Of a stretch of DNA of 64,000 nucleotides, positions 8,837 to 17,175 are shown piece after piece. A program made the translations under genes and the position numbers. The notes beneath the pieces are model-generated. The model ran no database searches and was not told the DNA's origin. It saw only the letters and a list, made by a program, of their open reading frames with translations. Position 1 is the stretch's first letter. The number at the start of each line of letters is the position of its first letter. This DNA comes from Desulfuromonadales bacterium (GTDB taxonomy: Bacteria; Desulfobacterota; Desulfuromonadia; Desulfuromonadales; JAGXHI01): NCBI GenBank assembly GCA_024636295.1, contig JAGXHI010000046.1, positions 1 through 64,000 of the forward strand, read 5' to 3'.

Positions 8837-9319
8837 TCAGATCGAAATCTTCACAAGCGTCGGCCGAAGCAGCCGGACAATCTCCCGAGGGGCCATTCCA
8901 ACAAGGTATCCTCGCTTTCCCCCGTTGATGTAGATCCTCGGCAGTTCGGCAATGGTTTCTTCCATGTACACCGGCATCGCCCTCCGGGTAGCGAACGGGG
9001 ATGTTCCGCCGACCTGGTACCCCGAGTGTCGGTCGGCGGTGCGGGGTTCACAGGGCTCCACGCTTTTGGCCCCGAGGACCCTGGCCAGCTCTTTAGTGGA
9101 GACCTCCTTGTCCCCGTGCATCAGAACGATCAGAGGATTTCTGTTTTCATCCTCCATAATGAGGGTCTTGATGACCAGATTCTCATCCACACCCAACTCC
9201 CGGGCGGAGGCCGCCGTTCCCCCTTTTTCCCGATAAGGGTACAGGTGATCGGTAAAATCCGCTCCTTCGTTTCGCAGCAGCCTGATGGCGGGAGTGACCG
9301 GCGGCTTGTTTCGGGACAT
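8837..9319 (-). CDS. ybaK: YbaK/EbsC aminoacyl-tRNA deacylase
   Basis: Hydrolyses mischarged Cys-tRNA(Pro) (family knowledge). The product has about 160 residues. Seen in the sequence are the conserved N-terminal Lys (LVIKTLIM), the GDKEVSTKELAR segment, GYQVGGTSPFATR with the catalytic GGxSPFG-like loop, and INGGKRGYLVGM near the end. The second ATG (9319) is preferred because the first abuts the AAAGGGAA ribosome site. It sits between the rhomboid gene (14 bases upstream) and pncB. Confidence 0.9.
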   Translation of the reverse strand: MSRNKPPVTPAIRLLRNEGADFTDHLYPYREKGGTAASARELGVDENLVIKTLIMEDENRNPLIVLMHGDKEVSTKELARVLGAKSVEPCEPRTADRHSGYQVGGTSPFATRRAMPVYMEETIAELPRIYINGGKRGYLVGMAPREIVRLLRPTLVKISI

Positions 9320-9332
9320 TCCCATTTCCCTT

Positions 9333-10133
9333 TCAGGCGAACCAGGATACCGCCAGGAGGCCGAGACTGATGATCACGGCCGCCGTGCTGAGCCCGCCGA
9401 GAAAATTGAAGAGCGAATTGGTCTGCCTTAACAACTGCCCACGGATGGGCATTATGAGCCCGACGAGGGCGCCTCCGAGAGCACCCCCGAGATGTCCGGC
9501 ATTGTCCGCGCCGACGAAGAGTCCGAAAATAAAAGCAAACACAGCCCACTGAAGCATAAAATTGCGGCGCTGCATGGAACTTGAATCGCCCAGTCGATGG
9601 TAATAGACTGCAGCGAAACCGATCAGTCCGAACAGGGATCCCGATGCGCCCACCACCGGAATGAACGGATGCCAGAAATATCCTAAAACAGTCGCCGTCA
9701 GGGCCGTAAATACATAGAGGAATATAAAACGGGATTTTCCGATTTCCACCTCCACCAGAGGACCCACCTGAAAAAGGACCACCATGTTGAAGGCGAGGTG
9801 GATGAGACCTCCATGGGTGAAGGCGTAAGTGATGCACCTCCACCATTGATCGTACTGCATTACAAGAGGCTGCCAGAGCTGCCCCCCGAATACAAGCAGA
9901 AGGCGCGTTGGAGGATTGAGCAGGGCGCGCGAACCGACTCCGGCGAGCATCCCCCAGAGGATCATGATGGTAAAAAGTACCACATTGACGAAAATAATAA
10001 TTCGGGTAACTGAGATCCCTTCCCCCAGCTGACGGAACCCACCGCGCTTGAACAGATTTTCCCAGCGGTGAATCCGCCATTGCCAACGCGTGCCGTTCAT
10101 TCCGATTCTGTCGAAAAAATGTTTCCAGTTCAA
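9333..10133 (-). CDS. Rhomboid-family intramembrane serine protease
   Basis: 266-residue polytopic membrane protein with six predicted helices. The catalytic dyad is Ser164 in GASGSLFGL and His214 in GHLGGALGGALVG. The oxyanion helix HLAFNMVVLF and the L1-type WWRCITYAFTHGG are present. The start is TTG at 10133, seven bases after AGGAG; the nearby ATG is out of frame with a stop after two codons. It is first in an operon with ybaK and pncB. A second rhomboid is encoded at 21481-22485. The substrate is unknown. Confidence 0.9.
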   Translation of the reverse strand: MNWKHFFDRIGMNGTRWQWRIHRWENLFKRGGFRQLGEGISVTRIIIFVNVVLFTIMILWGMLAGVGSRALLNPPTRLLLVFGGQLWQPLVMQYDQWWRCITYAFTHGGLIHLAFNMVVLFQVGPLVEVEIGKSRFIFLYVFTALTATVLGYFWHPFIPVVGASGSLFGLIGFAAVYYHRLGDSSSMQRRNFMLQWAVFAFIFGLFVGADNAGHLGGALGGALVGLIMPIRGQLLRQTNSLFNFLGGLSTAAVIISLGLLAVSWFA

Positions 10134-10251
10134 ATCATGACTCCTTTGAAGTTTCGATAACTATTGCAGAAAAAAAGGAAGGGGGCAACTTTTTCGCTGC
10201 TTTGGACTGAGGGGGGCAATTTTCACGCGAGCCAAAAGGCATCAAGCAGCA

Positions 10252-10283
10252 AAGAAAAAGGCTCCCGCTTTTGCGGGAGCCCT
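10252..10283 (-). terminator. Terminator after the octahaem cytochrome gene
   Basis: GGCTCCCGC (10260-10268) pairs with GCGGGAGCC (10273-10281) around TTTT. The minus strand runs on into TTTTTC. Confidence 0.85.
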
Positions 10284-10304
10284 GGCGCTTCGAAAGCATC
10301 GGCT

Positions 10305-11696
10305 TTATTTCGTGCGGGAATATCCCGGGTCAGACATGGGATCGCCCTTGTAACCCAATCCCTTCCAGTCCATGCGGCCTTTGTCGCCGTGGCACTCCAG
10401 GCATCCAAGGGCCTGCTCCTTTGGCGCAACCATGTGATTGATGCGCCAGTACATTTCTGTCTCGGCAAAATCATAGGCGCCGCTGTACTCCAGTCCTGCA
10501 GCCTCACTGCCGAGACGCGCCGCCTTATCCCAATCGAATTCTTGCCAGTAGCCGCCTTCGCCGGCGATTTTAGCCGTAATCAAATTCTTGTTCTTCTTGT
10601 CATAAATCTGCTTTCCGCGCATGACCTTGAAGGGATAAATCTTGGCCGTTGGGTCCTTGCGGTCACCGAGGGGATAGGAAAGTCGGGTCACCTGCTTGGG
10701 ATCGATCGGATCACCACGATGGTAGGCGTTCGCCGAGCCGTTGAACCATGCGTATTCGGGCTCGACCATTTTTCCGTATTTCATCTCGCCCTTTTTCTTC
10801 ACGTAGGTGTGATGGCCGTACTCATCCTTCATGTCGATCTCGCGCTCCTCTCCCGCCTTGGACCAGTCCCACCAGAGTTTTGTGGCGAGTTGTTTGGCGA
10901 AATGGGGAATATGGCAGGTCTGACAGGCAACGGTGTCCACATGCCGGTTCAGGCGGCTTTCTTTGTGCGGGGCGGCCTCATGACACTGTTCACAGGAGAT
11001 ATGATTGACTCCGCCGGGAGAAACACCCAGGGAATTACCCGCGATCTTGTGATTTTCGGCCATATGGCACTCCACGCACTGGAAATCGTTTCCCTCCACA
11101 TCCATGTGAACGTCAAGATTTTTATCCGGGTAGGCCATGGAGGAATCCAGGTCTCCGTGCTTGACCGCATCTCCGCCGCCGCCGTAGAAGTGACACTGCC
11201 CGCAGTTGTCCCGATTCGGCCGCCCTACATTCTGTGCGACGCGCAGCAGATTGACATTTTTTTCGGGAAGGCCGGCCATGTTGGTGCCCTTCTTATAAGT
11301 TCCTGTGGTGTCGTGGCAGACCAGGCAGTCAATATTGACGGAATTGCTGAAGTCGAAACTGCTGTCCTTCCACCCATAACCCGCGTGGCATTTTGTGCAG
11401 AACTGCTCGTTTCCAGCTACCGAGGTGCAGTAGTTGTTCAGGGCGTTTTTTTTACCTCGAAAGACGGATTTTTTGAAAACGTCCTGCTCGGAGGTCCATG
11501 TCCAGTGGACCGTTTTCATGAAATCACGCGCCTCTTCCTCGTGGCACTGCAGGCATTGTTTTGTGGCTTCAGGACCGGTCTCTATCGGTCCGGTAATGAA
11601 CGAAGAATGGTCGATGGCGGCGAGGGCTGGAAATGCCCAGACCACCGCCAGGATGGCGACCGTCATGGCGGACAGGTGAAAGGGACGTGACAGCAT
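10305..11696 (-). CDS. Octahaem c-type cytochrome (tetrathionate reductase OTR-like)
   Basis: 463-residue exported cytochrome with a signal peptide (about 1-26, FPALAA) and eight CxxCH haem sites in order: CLQCH, CTKCH, CLVCH, CGQCH, CVECH, CEQCH, CQTCH, CLECH. The motif order and the segment between haems 7 and 8 resemble the octahaem tetrathionate reductase family, whose members also reduce nitrite and hydroxylamine. The true substrate is unknown. ATG 11696 is chosen because GGAGGA lies seven bases upstream; an ATG five codons earlier contains the Shine-Dalgarno. It is monocistronic. In the periplasm it could take electrons from a quinol-oxidising complex such as that at 34673-38797. Confidence 0.88.
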   Translation of the reverse strand: MLSRPFHLSAMTVAILAVVWAFPALAAIDHSSFITGPIETGPEATKQCLQCHEEEARDFMKTVHWTWTSEQDVFKKSVFRGKKNALNNYCTSVAGNEQFCTKCHAGYGWKDSSFDFSNSVNIDCLVCHDTTGTYKKGTNMAGLPEKNVNLLRVAQNVGRPNRDNCGQCHFYGGGGDAVKHGDLDSSMAYPDKNLDVHMDVEGNDFQCVECHMAENHKIAGNSLGVSPGGVNHISCEQCHEAAPHKESRLNRHVDTVACQTCHIPHFAKQLATKLWWDWSKAGEEREIDMKDEYGHHTYVKKKGEMKYGKMVEPEYAWFNGSANAYHRGDPIDPKQVTRLSYPLGDRKDPTAKIYPFKVMRGKQIYDKKNKNLITAKIAGEGGYWQEFDWDKAARLGSEAAGLEYSGAYDFAETEMYWRINHMVAPKEQALGCLECHGDKGRMDWKGLGYKGDPMSDPGYSRTK

Positions 11697-11951
11697 CTGA
11701 ATCTCCTCCATTGGGTTGGTTGAAAAGACGCCCGGGCTTTACCCCGGCAGAAAAGAACAAGAACTATATGCAGATTTTTATATTTAGAATTTAGAATATT
11801 GTGCTTTTAACATATGTCGAAAATGCTGTCAATTATCAGTTTCCGATTTTGGCTGAAGAGAGGAAGCGGAGGAGAATTTTTTTACAATCCGTCCTTTCGA
11901 AAACGGCACTGCTAGGGTACAATAATTACTAATTAAGTCAGGGAGTTTGTT

Positions 11952-13664
11952 ATGGGACGAATGCGCCCTCTTATAGTTGTGTTCCTGGTTTTCGCCCTTT
12001 CGTCGATTCCGGCTCATGTGAAAAGTGCGGGACTCCAGGAGCAAATTTCCGATTCGTTGCGCCTTCTTCTTCCTGTCCCTTCCAGCCCCGGTCATTTATC
12101 CCTGGGGCCCTTCCCAATGGCGCAATGGGAAGATCTGGGAGAATTTTATCGCGAGCGGGATTTTCTGCCTGCCTGGATTACCGACCGGGGACTGTCAGAC
12201 CAGGCCCTCAGGGTGGCGGAAATTCTGGAGGCTTCGGAGCGCGAAGGGCTGAGACCGGAAGATTACCGCCTGGAGGAGATCCTGTCTTTCATCAGACTGG
12301 CCGAGGACAGTCGGCGGTTCGGTCTCCTGTACGATCCGCGCCTGATGGCCGAACTGGATCTTCTGCTCACGGAGGCCTTTCTGCGCTATGCATCCCATCT
12401 CACAACCGGGCGAATCGATCCCCTTCGGGTTTATGACGGGGAATGGAAATCCCGTCCCAGGAAACCGGATATTTTCAGGATCCTGAGTTTTTCCCTTGAA
12501 AGAGAAGAAGTGGATTCGGCTCTTCGCGGAATGCTGCCTCCCTATGAGGGTTATCTGCGTCTGCGTGGAGCCTTGGCCAAGTATCGCCGGATCGCTGCGG
12601 GAGGAGGCTGGCCGCTGATTCCCGATGGACCTCTGGTGCGAGCGGGACAGACAGACGAGCGGGTTCCTCTTCTGCGCGAGCGTCTCCTTCTGGTCGGTGA
12701 TCTCGAGCCCTCCCCTGAATCCCCGGGACGGATTCTGGACCGCGACATGACCGCGGCCCTTCGCCGGTTCCAGGAAAGACACGGGCTGAACGCCGATGGC
12801 GTTCTGGGCCCCGATACTCTTGCCGAACTCAACGTGCCCGCGGAAAGTCGCATTCGGCAGATCGAGCTGAATCTGGAGCGATGGCGCTGGCTACCAAAGG
12901 ATCTCGGACGACGACACATTCTGGTAAATATTGCCGATTTCTCCCTGGAGGTGATCGAAGACGGACAGCCGGTCATGCAGATGCCGGTGGTGGTCGGCAC
13001 GGCCTATCGCAGAACCCCTGTCTTTTCCGGGACAATGACTTATCTCGAATTCGCCCCCACCTGGGGAGTCCCTCCAACTATTTTCAAGGAGGACAAATTC
13101 CCTCTCATCAAGTCCGACCCCTCCTATCTGGAGCGCCACCACTTCGAGATCGTGGCATGGGGAAGTACGAATCGGCTGATTCGAGCCGAGGAGATCGACT
13201 GGAGCAGTGTGGCGCCCGAGACGTTCCCCGGGATGCTGCGCCAGAAGCCCGGTCCCTGGAACGCTCTGGGGCGGGTAAAATTCATGTTTCCCAACGAGTT
13301 CAATGTTTACCTTCACGATACCCCGGAACGTCATCAATTCAGGCGCGACCGGCGCTCCTACAGTTCCGGCTGCATCAGGGTCGAGCGCCCTCTCGACCTG
13401 GCCCAGTATCTTCTGGTAGAGGAAGGATGGAGCTGCGAGCGGCTGATTTCCCTCATGAACGGTAGCACCCCCATGGAAATTGGCCTTAAACGCCCCATTC
13501 CAGTGCATATCCTCTATTGGACCGCCTGGGTTGACCGAGCTGGCCGGATGCAGTTCCGGAAGGACCTTTACCTGAGGGACGTCGATCTGGATTACGCGCT
13601 GAAGGGAAAGGAAACACCAAAAGAACTGAAGGCGGATGCGGGAAAGGGGAGGGGGGCCGGTTGA
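11952..13664 (+). CDS. L,D-transpeptidase of the YcbB/LdtD type
   Basis: Periplasmic peptidoglycan cross-linking enzyme of 570 residues. It has a signal peptide (about 1-26), an N-terminal scaffold domain, a peptidoglycan-binding domain at about 215-290 (LRRFQERHGLNADGVLGPDTL), and a YkuD catalytic domain at about 305-490. The active site reads HDTP (His455) and SSGCIRVERP with nucleophile Cys474. The same domain order occurs in E. coli LdtD. The ATG follows GGGAG by about six bases. A possible -10 TACAAT lies at 11918-11923. It appears monocistronic. Confidence 0.93.
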   Translation: MGRMRPLIVVFLVFALSSIPAHVKSAGLQEQISDSLRLLLPVPSSPGHLSLGPFPMAQWEDLGEFYRERDFLPAWITDRGLSDQALRVAEILEASEREGLRPEDYRLEEILSFIRLAEDSRRFGLLYDPRLMAELDLLLTEAFLRYASHLTTGRIDPLRVYDGEWKSRPRKPDIFRILSFSLEREEVDSALRGMLPPYEGYLRLRGALAKYRRIAAGGGWPLIPDGPLVRAGQTDERVPLLRERLLLVGDLEPSPESPGRILDRDMTAALRRFQERHGLNADGVLGPDTLAELNVPAESRIRQIELNLERWRWLPKDLGRRHILVNIADFSLEVIEDGQPVMQMPVVVGTAYRRTPVFSGTMTYLEFAPTWGVPPTIFKEDKFPLIKSDPSYLERHHFEIVAWGSTNRLIRAEEIDWSSVAPETFPGMLRQKPGPWNALGRVKFMFPNEFNVYLHDTPERHQFRRDRRSYSSGCIRVERPLDLAQYLLVEEGWSCERLISLMNGSTPMEIGLKRPIPVHILYWTAWVDRAGRMQFRKDLYLRDVDLDYALKGKETPKELKADAGKGRGAG

Positions 13665-13665
13665 G

Positions 13666-13770
13666 GAGGGCTGGTGGAGGTCCTGACCCGGGATGCCGGA
13701 GAGGGCTTCGACGGCGACCTGAACCTGACCTACGGCTCCTTCGACACCACCAATGCCACGAAGAGATTCC
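13666..13770 (+). pseudogene. Fragment resembling a TonB-dependent receptor plug
   Basis: About 33 codons directly after the transpeptidase stop read VEVLTRDAGEGFDGDL then NLTYGSFDTTNATKR. This has the look of the plug-to-barrel junction of TonB-dependent receptors (ITR..GEGF.G...YGSF.T). Neither flank continues the similarity, so it is best viewed as a relic. The short length makes this tentative. Confidence 0.35.
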
Positions 13771-13928
13771 CCCACCCATGGAGGAGGTTCCCCCGTCCCC
13801 TTCCTTTCAGACTCCTTCGACGCCGGAGCCGGCACGCATCCAGGGAGAGTCCCGGCAAGGATGCTGTCAGCTTTTTTGTAAACAGTTCTAATTTTATGAG
13901 ATCCGCATGTAATTTCTAAGGAGGAGAT

Positions 13929-13961
13929 ATGGAAAAGATTTTTCTTTTTCAACAATCCTGA
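13929..13961 (+). other. Ten-codon ORF behind a perfect ribosome site
   Basis: AAGGAGGAGAT precedes ATG at 13929 and a ten-residue frame (MEKIFLFQQS) ending in TGA. A long hairpin with a T-run follows (13972-14020). It could be a leader peptide, a microprotein, or the start of an otherwise deleted gene. The arrangement is clear, but function cannot be judged. Confidence 0.35.
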
Positions 13962-13971
13962 CATCGTTATC

Positions 13972-14022
13972 AAAAGGCGCTTCTTTTCACCCTAACCATG
14001 GTGGAATGAGGCGCCTTTTTTA
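13972..14022 (+). terminator. Hairpin terminator with inner stem
   Basis: AAAAGGCGC near 13972 pairs with GCGCCTTTT near 14010-14018, followed by more T. A second inner stem (TTCACC/GGTGGAA) sits in the loop. It lies downstream of the ten-codon ORF and the transpeptidase gene. Confidence 0.7.
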
Positions 14023-14201
14023 CGTTGGAAAATCTTGCAGTTTCTAAACATGGCTTCGCAAGAGCGCTCTTCGTGCAGTGCAAAACTCACTATGAAAGTC
14101 TGAACAACTGGGAACACCCCATTTTTGGGAAACGGAGAGTTGTCGAAGTCTGAGTTCAGTCACAAAAACCTGCCTGGTGTCGATTAATTACAGTTCTGTC
14201 C

Positions 14202-14229
14202 TTGACGAATGATAGATGATTATTAGAAT
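14202..14229 (+). promoter_or_regulatory. Putative sigma-70 promoter of the membrane protein gene
   Basis: TTGACG (14202-14207) and TAGAAT (14224-14229) are 16 bases apart in an AT-rich stretch, about 43 bases before the ATG at 14272. Confidence 0.5.
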
Positions 14230-14271
14230 TAAATTCTGTTAATTTTAAATTTTCTGAATAAAGGGAGTGGC

Positions 14272-14982
14272 ATGAAAACACATCCGACTTCCGGATCTTT
14301 AACAATAAATAAACTTTTCTTTTCTTTAATCTTTGCCGAGACAAGCCTGGTTGTTGTTTATTTCCTTCTTGCCTATCTGGGCAGCCAAGAATTACGCTTG
14401 TTCTGGTTTTTCGACCTGAATGCCGAAGGAAACTTTCCGACCTGGTTCTCCACCATCCAGCTCTTCGCGATTGGCCAGGTGTTCCTGTTCAAAGGTTTTC
14501 ACTTGCAGGAGAATGTCAGGCGAAAATTCCTGTATTTTATTGGAACCGTCTTCATCTTTCTTTCGGCCGATGAAGCCGCAGCCATTCACGAACAACTTAC
14601 AGGACTGCTTAGGTCCATCGCATGGATGCCCCGGTTCAGCAACGCTCAGGGTATCTGGATTTTTATTTACCTGGTCGGCTTTCTGGTGTTTGTTTTTTTC
14701 ACTCAAACCCATATTCGTTGGTTTCTCAAAAGTTTCCCCCGGCAGGGACGCCTTATCGCAATCGGCTGCTGTTTTGTGGCTTTGGGGGCTGTGCTGATGG
14801 AGGTGATTGGTTACGAATACCTCAGTGATGATTCGACGGCGCTTCTTTTCGTTTATTCAGAAATCGCTATCGAGGAATTTCTTGAGATGCTTGGAGCCAC
14901 TTTCATCCTGCGTGCAGCTCTTCAGCTGAATCCGTACCCAGGTGATCATTCAGACTGCCCGGGAAGAGAACGATACAGATGA
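14272..14982 (+). CDS. Uncharacterised polytopic membrane protein
   Basis: 236 residues with about six hydrophobic helices (roughly 14-34, 57-75, 87-103, 125-146, 156-178, 190-215). I do not recognise the family with certainty. The conserved-looking feature is an acidic/His cluster in a loop, LSADEAAAIHEQL at about 99-111, with a second acidic cluster IAIEEFLEMLG near 200. These could bind a metal or form an active site. The ATG has GGGAG upstream. It appears monocistronic with its own promoter. Confidence 0.7.
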   Translation: MKTHPTSGSLTINKLFFSLIFAETSLVVVYFLLAYLGSQELRLFWFFDLNAEGNFPTWFSTIQLFAIGQVFLFKGFHLQENVRRKFLYFIGTVFIFLSADEAAAIHEQLTGLLRSIAWMPRFSNAQGIWIFIYLVGFLVFVFFTQTHIRWFLKSFPRQGRLIAIGCCFVALGAVLMEVIGYEYLSDDSTALLFVYSEIAIEEFLEMLGATFILRAALQLNPYPGDHSDCPGRERYR

Positions 14983-15072
14983 AGCCATCATCCAGGTTCC
15001 CTTCAAAAAGGGTGCTTTGGGAGGATATTGGGGTGATCCTTCAGAAGAATAGATCTGACTTGCTCGAGACAG

Positions 15073-15103
15073 AAAAAACCCATCATGAGACATCGTGATG
15101 GGG
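15073..15103 (-). terminator. Terminator downstream of the riboswitch-controlled gene
   Basis: CCCATCA (15079-15085) pairs with TGATGGG (15096-15102). On the minus strand TTTTTT follows. Confidence 0.75.
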
Positions 15104-15157
15104 AATAAAAAGAGGTGTGCTCCCTCCTGAAATGCTCTTATGGTAGAGCAGAGAGCC

Positions 15158-15189
15158 GTCGCTGGAGCGCTTCGCGGCGCTCCAGCGAC
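15158..15189. repeat. Strong 13-bp inverted repeat
   Basis: GTCGCTGGAGCGC and its exact complement flank a six-base loop just after the stop at 15202. There is no T-run, so it may protect the mRNA 3' end or assist the terminator at 15073-15103. Confidence 0.6.
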
Positions 15190-15201
15190 ATCCGGACTCA
15201 A

Positions 15202-16140
15202 CTAGATTTCATTCAGCCTTGCGAGCTTCAGCGTTTCGCGGTCATCGAAAAGAACGCGCGGGAGGATCACGGTCACCCCATAGCCCTCATCCACGAGCTG
15301 GAGAGCCGCAGAAAGATTATCGTAGCCCTTGAGTTGAGCGGGCGACTGAAGCTCAATGCGACCCTCGCGGAGGAAACGGATGATTTCGTCCACGTGGGCC
15401 ATGCCGATGGTGAAAATCGCCTTCTTGTTCATAATGCGACCGGTGCTGTATTCCCGATCGATGGCCTCCGAAGCTTTCTGCAGCATCGTTGCAGTGCGGA
15501 CTTCCTGGAGGAAGTCGAGCTCAGTGACGAAGGTGGAGGGAAGTTCGTAATTTTTCGAATCCATGGCCGAGCGCATGAGCGAGCCGACGGCATGGTAAAT
15601 TTTCTCGTCTTCTACCTGCTGGAGGAAAATGTCGAAATTACGTTTAAGCAGAATATCGGCATTTGTGAAGGTGGAGGTATCCGACAGAACTTCCGACAGA
15701 CTCTGGTCGTCCAGAAAAACGGCCTCTCGGGGGGGTACCCCCAGTTCCTCCGCTGGATCGTTTGTCATTGATTTCCCGCGGAAGAAGCCTTCAGGCAGAA
15801 GGAGTCGGACGTTTTCATTCTGGATGAGCCATTCTCCAATCCGGTATGCATCGGCCTGTGCCCGGATGGTATGAGTGCCGTTGGCCCCGGTTACGGCACT
15901 GCGATGACTGTGGCCGATGACAAAAAGGTGTCCCGCGCCCGACGATCCCTCCAGGTGATAAACGATTTCGCCGAATTCCGCAGGGACCTCTGGGATCCCG
16001 TTTGTCTTCACGGCTTCCGGTGACGGGCCGGCGGCCGAACAGGTGCCGACCGGGACCGATAAAAAAAGGATCAGTCCCAGAAAAATAAACATTCCGAACC
16101 TTCCCATTTTCCCTGAATACATAATCGCATCTGAATGCAT
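15202..16140 (-). CDS. Exported protein of unknown function under riboswitch control
   Basis: 312 residues with a signal peptide (about 1-36, hydrophobic core FGMFIFLGLILFLSVPVG). The mature part has two His-containing segments, FVIGHSHRSA near residue 75 and FTIGMAHVDEIIRFL near 250. This is a pattern reminiscent of ChaN/TraB-like or erythromycin-esterase-like folds, but I cannot assign a family. ATG 16140 is chosen because GGAGC lies six bases upstream; an in-frame extension to 16215 would run into the leader. The leader carries a c-di-GMP-I riboswitch (16207-16290), so expression probably responds to the motile/sessile second messenger. It is monocistronic. Confidence 0.75.
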   Translation of the reverse strand: MHSDAIMYSGKMGRFGMFIFLGLILFLSVPVGTCSAAGPSPEAVKTNGIPEVPAEFGEIVYHLEGSSGAGHLFVIGHSHRSAVTGANGTHTIRAQADAYRIGEWLIQNENVRLLLPEGFFRGKSMTNDPAEELGVPPREAVFLDDQSLSEVLSDTSTFTNADILLKRNFDIFLQQVEDEKIYHAVGSLMRSAMDSKNYELPSTFVTELDFLQEVRTATMLQKASEAIDREYSTGRIMNKKAIFTIGMAHVDEIIRFLREGRIELQSPAQLKGYDNLSAALQLVDEGYGVTVILPRVLFDDRETLKLARLNEI

Positions 16141-16206
16141 AAGTGCTCCGTCTCTCCAGTGAGAATGAATGTAAACCCGGAATTGCAGAGTGGGATCTGG
16201 GGAGAA

Positions 16207-16290
16207 ATCCGGCAATCCCGCTGTCGTAGGGCCAATGCCCGGTAGACCGGTGATTTTGCGTCTCCGCCTTTCGGCGGATTTGCCTTTTTC
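16207..16290 (-). ncRNA. Cyclic-di-GMP-I (GEMM) riboswitch
   Basis: Reading the minus strand, the GEMM-I consensus elements occur in order. GGCAAA (16284-16279) is followed by a GC helix capped by a GAAA tetraloop, then GACGCAAA. A second helix starts CACCGGTCTACC. The closing strand GCGGGATTGCCGG ends at 16209. The base before GCAAA is G, the identity seen in c-di-GMP binders; the related cGAMP sensors carry A there. It lies about 67 bases upstream of the ATG at 16140 and downstream of a sigma-70-like promoter. Confidence 0.88.
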
Positions 16291-16338
16291 AGATTATTGG
16301 AGTGTTAAAAAGTCGGGGCGGTGTCCATTGAGGGTTAT

Positions 16339-16367
16339 ATTAAATTGTGAGACCCCCTCGCTGTCAA
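16339..16367 (-). promoter_or_regulatory. Promoter upstream of the c-di-GMP riboswitch
   Basis: Minus-strand TTGACA (16367-16362) and TTTAAT (16344-16339) are separated by 17 bases. Initiation near 16332 would place the aptamer inside the 5' leader. Confidence 0.55.
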
Positions 16368-16482
16368 CGTAAAAAGATTTAATTTGGCCTTACTTTTCAG
16401 TTAGTTAAGGTGTGCTTATTAGGAGGGTGAGAGCTGACGGGAGGGGAAGGACAAGGAAAGAAAAAGCTTGAACACCGTTCAA

Positions 16483-16511
16483 TAAAAAAGCCCGAAGAAA
16501 TCCTTCGGGCC
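16483..16511 (-). terminator. Terminator after the AMMECR1 gene
   Basis: GCCCGAAG (16490-16497) pairs with CTTCGGGC (16503-16510). The minus strand continues TTTTTT. Confidence 0.85.
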
Positions 16512-16537
16512 CTGTCTGCTCCAGGAAAAAAGCGAGA

Positions 16538-17092
16538 TCAGGAATTTTCGCCAAAAACCTGAGCGCTGAAAATATAGATTTCCGTGTCCTCTGCTTTCCA
16601 TGCGTCGGTGGGAAGACCTGCTTTGAGGCAGGTCTGCATCAGGAAAGTGTCACGATCCCATTTATATTCCACTGCCACCTGTGGAAGCAGCACCCCCCGG
16701 TAGAAGTTTTTTTCGAGATAGATGCCGTGTTTTCCGACTTCGATCTCTTCAATTTTCTCTATCTTGTGCAGGGGGGAGAGAACGGAAATCTCGAGGGCGA
16801 AGTCGTGAAGATCTTCTTTTTTCATAGGATAAAAACGTGGGTCTTTGGTCGCAGAGGCCGCGGCCATTTCGGCGACTTCCCTGAACAGAGGAAGTTCGGA
16901 TTGAAAATTACCGATACAACCTCGCAATTTTCCCTTTTGCTTGATGGTGACAAAACATCCGTTTCGCTGGTTGAGCGCTTTTTCTTCGCGAGGCTCAATA
17001 TAGACTTCGCCGGATTGGACCGCTGTTTCAACCGCTTTTCGGGCAATTGCGAGTGTTGCGGCTTTTTCTCTGGCATTCAAATCCTGTCCCAC
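16538..17092 (-). CDS. AMMECR1-domain protein
   Basis: About 184 residues making a single AMMECR1 domain, with the family signature LRGCIGNF near the middle and the common AREKAATLAIARKAVE start. The biochemical role is not settled; members are often linked to radical-SAM/MEMO neighbours, which are absent here. GTG at 17092 is preferred because AGGAGG precedes it by four bases and the domain begins there. A TTG at 17170 would add 26 residues but has no ribosome site. It follows the OYE-type reductase gene and probably shares its mRNA. Confidence 0.85.
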   Translation of the reverse strand: MGQDLNAREKAATLAIARKAVETAVQSGEVYIEPREEKALNQRNGCFVTIKQKGKLRGCIGNFQSELPLFREVAEMAAASATKDPRFYPMKKEDLHDFALEISVLSPLHKIEKIEEIEVGKHGIYLEKNFYRGVLLPQVAVEYKWDRDTFLMQTCLKAGLPTDAWKAEDTEIYIFSAQVFGENS

Positions 17093-17175
17093 GGGGCCTC
17101 CTGCATAGGATGCTTTCACTTGATGAAGAAATTCGATCCGAATAATAGTGGATCGGGCACCTTTTTTCAAGAGAC

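Noticed and set aside
10065..10140. ATG upstream of the rhomboid gene as its start
   Set aside because: That ATG is out of frame and reaches TGA after two codons; TTG 10133 has the correct spacing to AGGAG.
10164..11690. 508-codon plus-strand frame opposite the octahaem cytochrome
   Set aside because: The minus strand has eight CxxCH motifs and a signal peptide, so the plus frame is a shadow.
11720..11770. GC-rich hairpin in the leader of the octahaem cytochrome as a second GEMM riboswitch
   Set aside because: The conserved GGCAAA, GNRA-capped helix and GACGCAAA blocks are missing.
14985..15060. Sequence resembling common G-rich intergenic repeats (minus-strand reading PPKAPFLKG)
   Set aside because: A single copy was found in the window and no second occurrence supports calling it a repeat family here.
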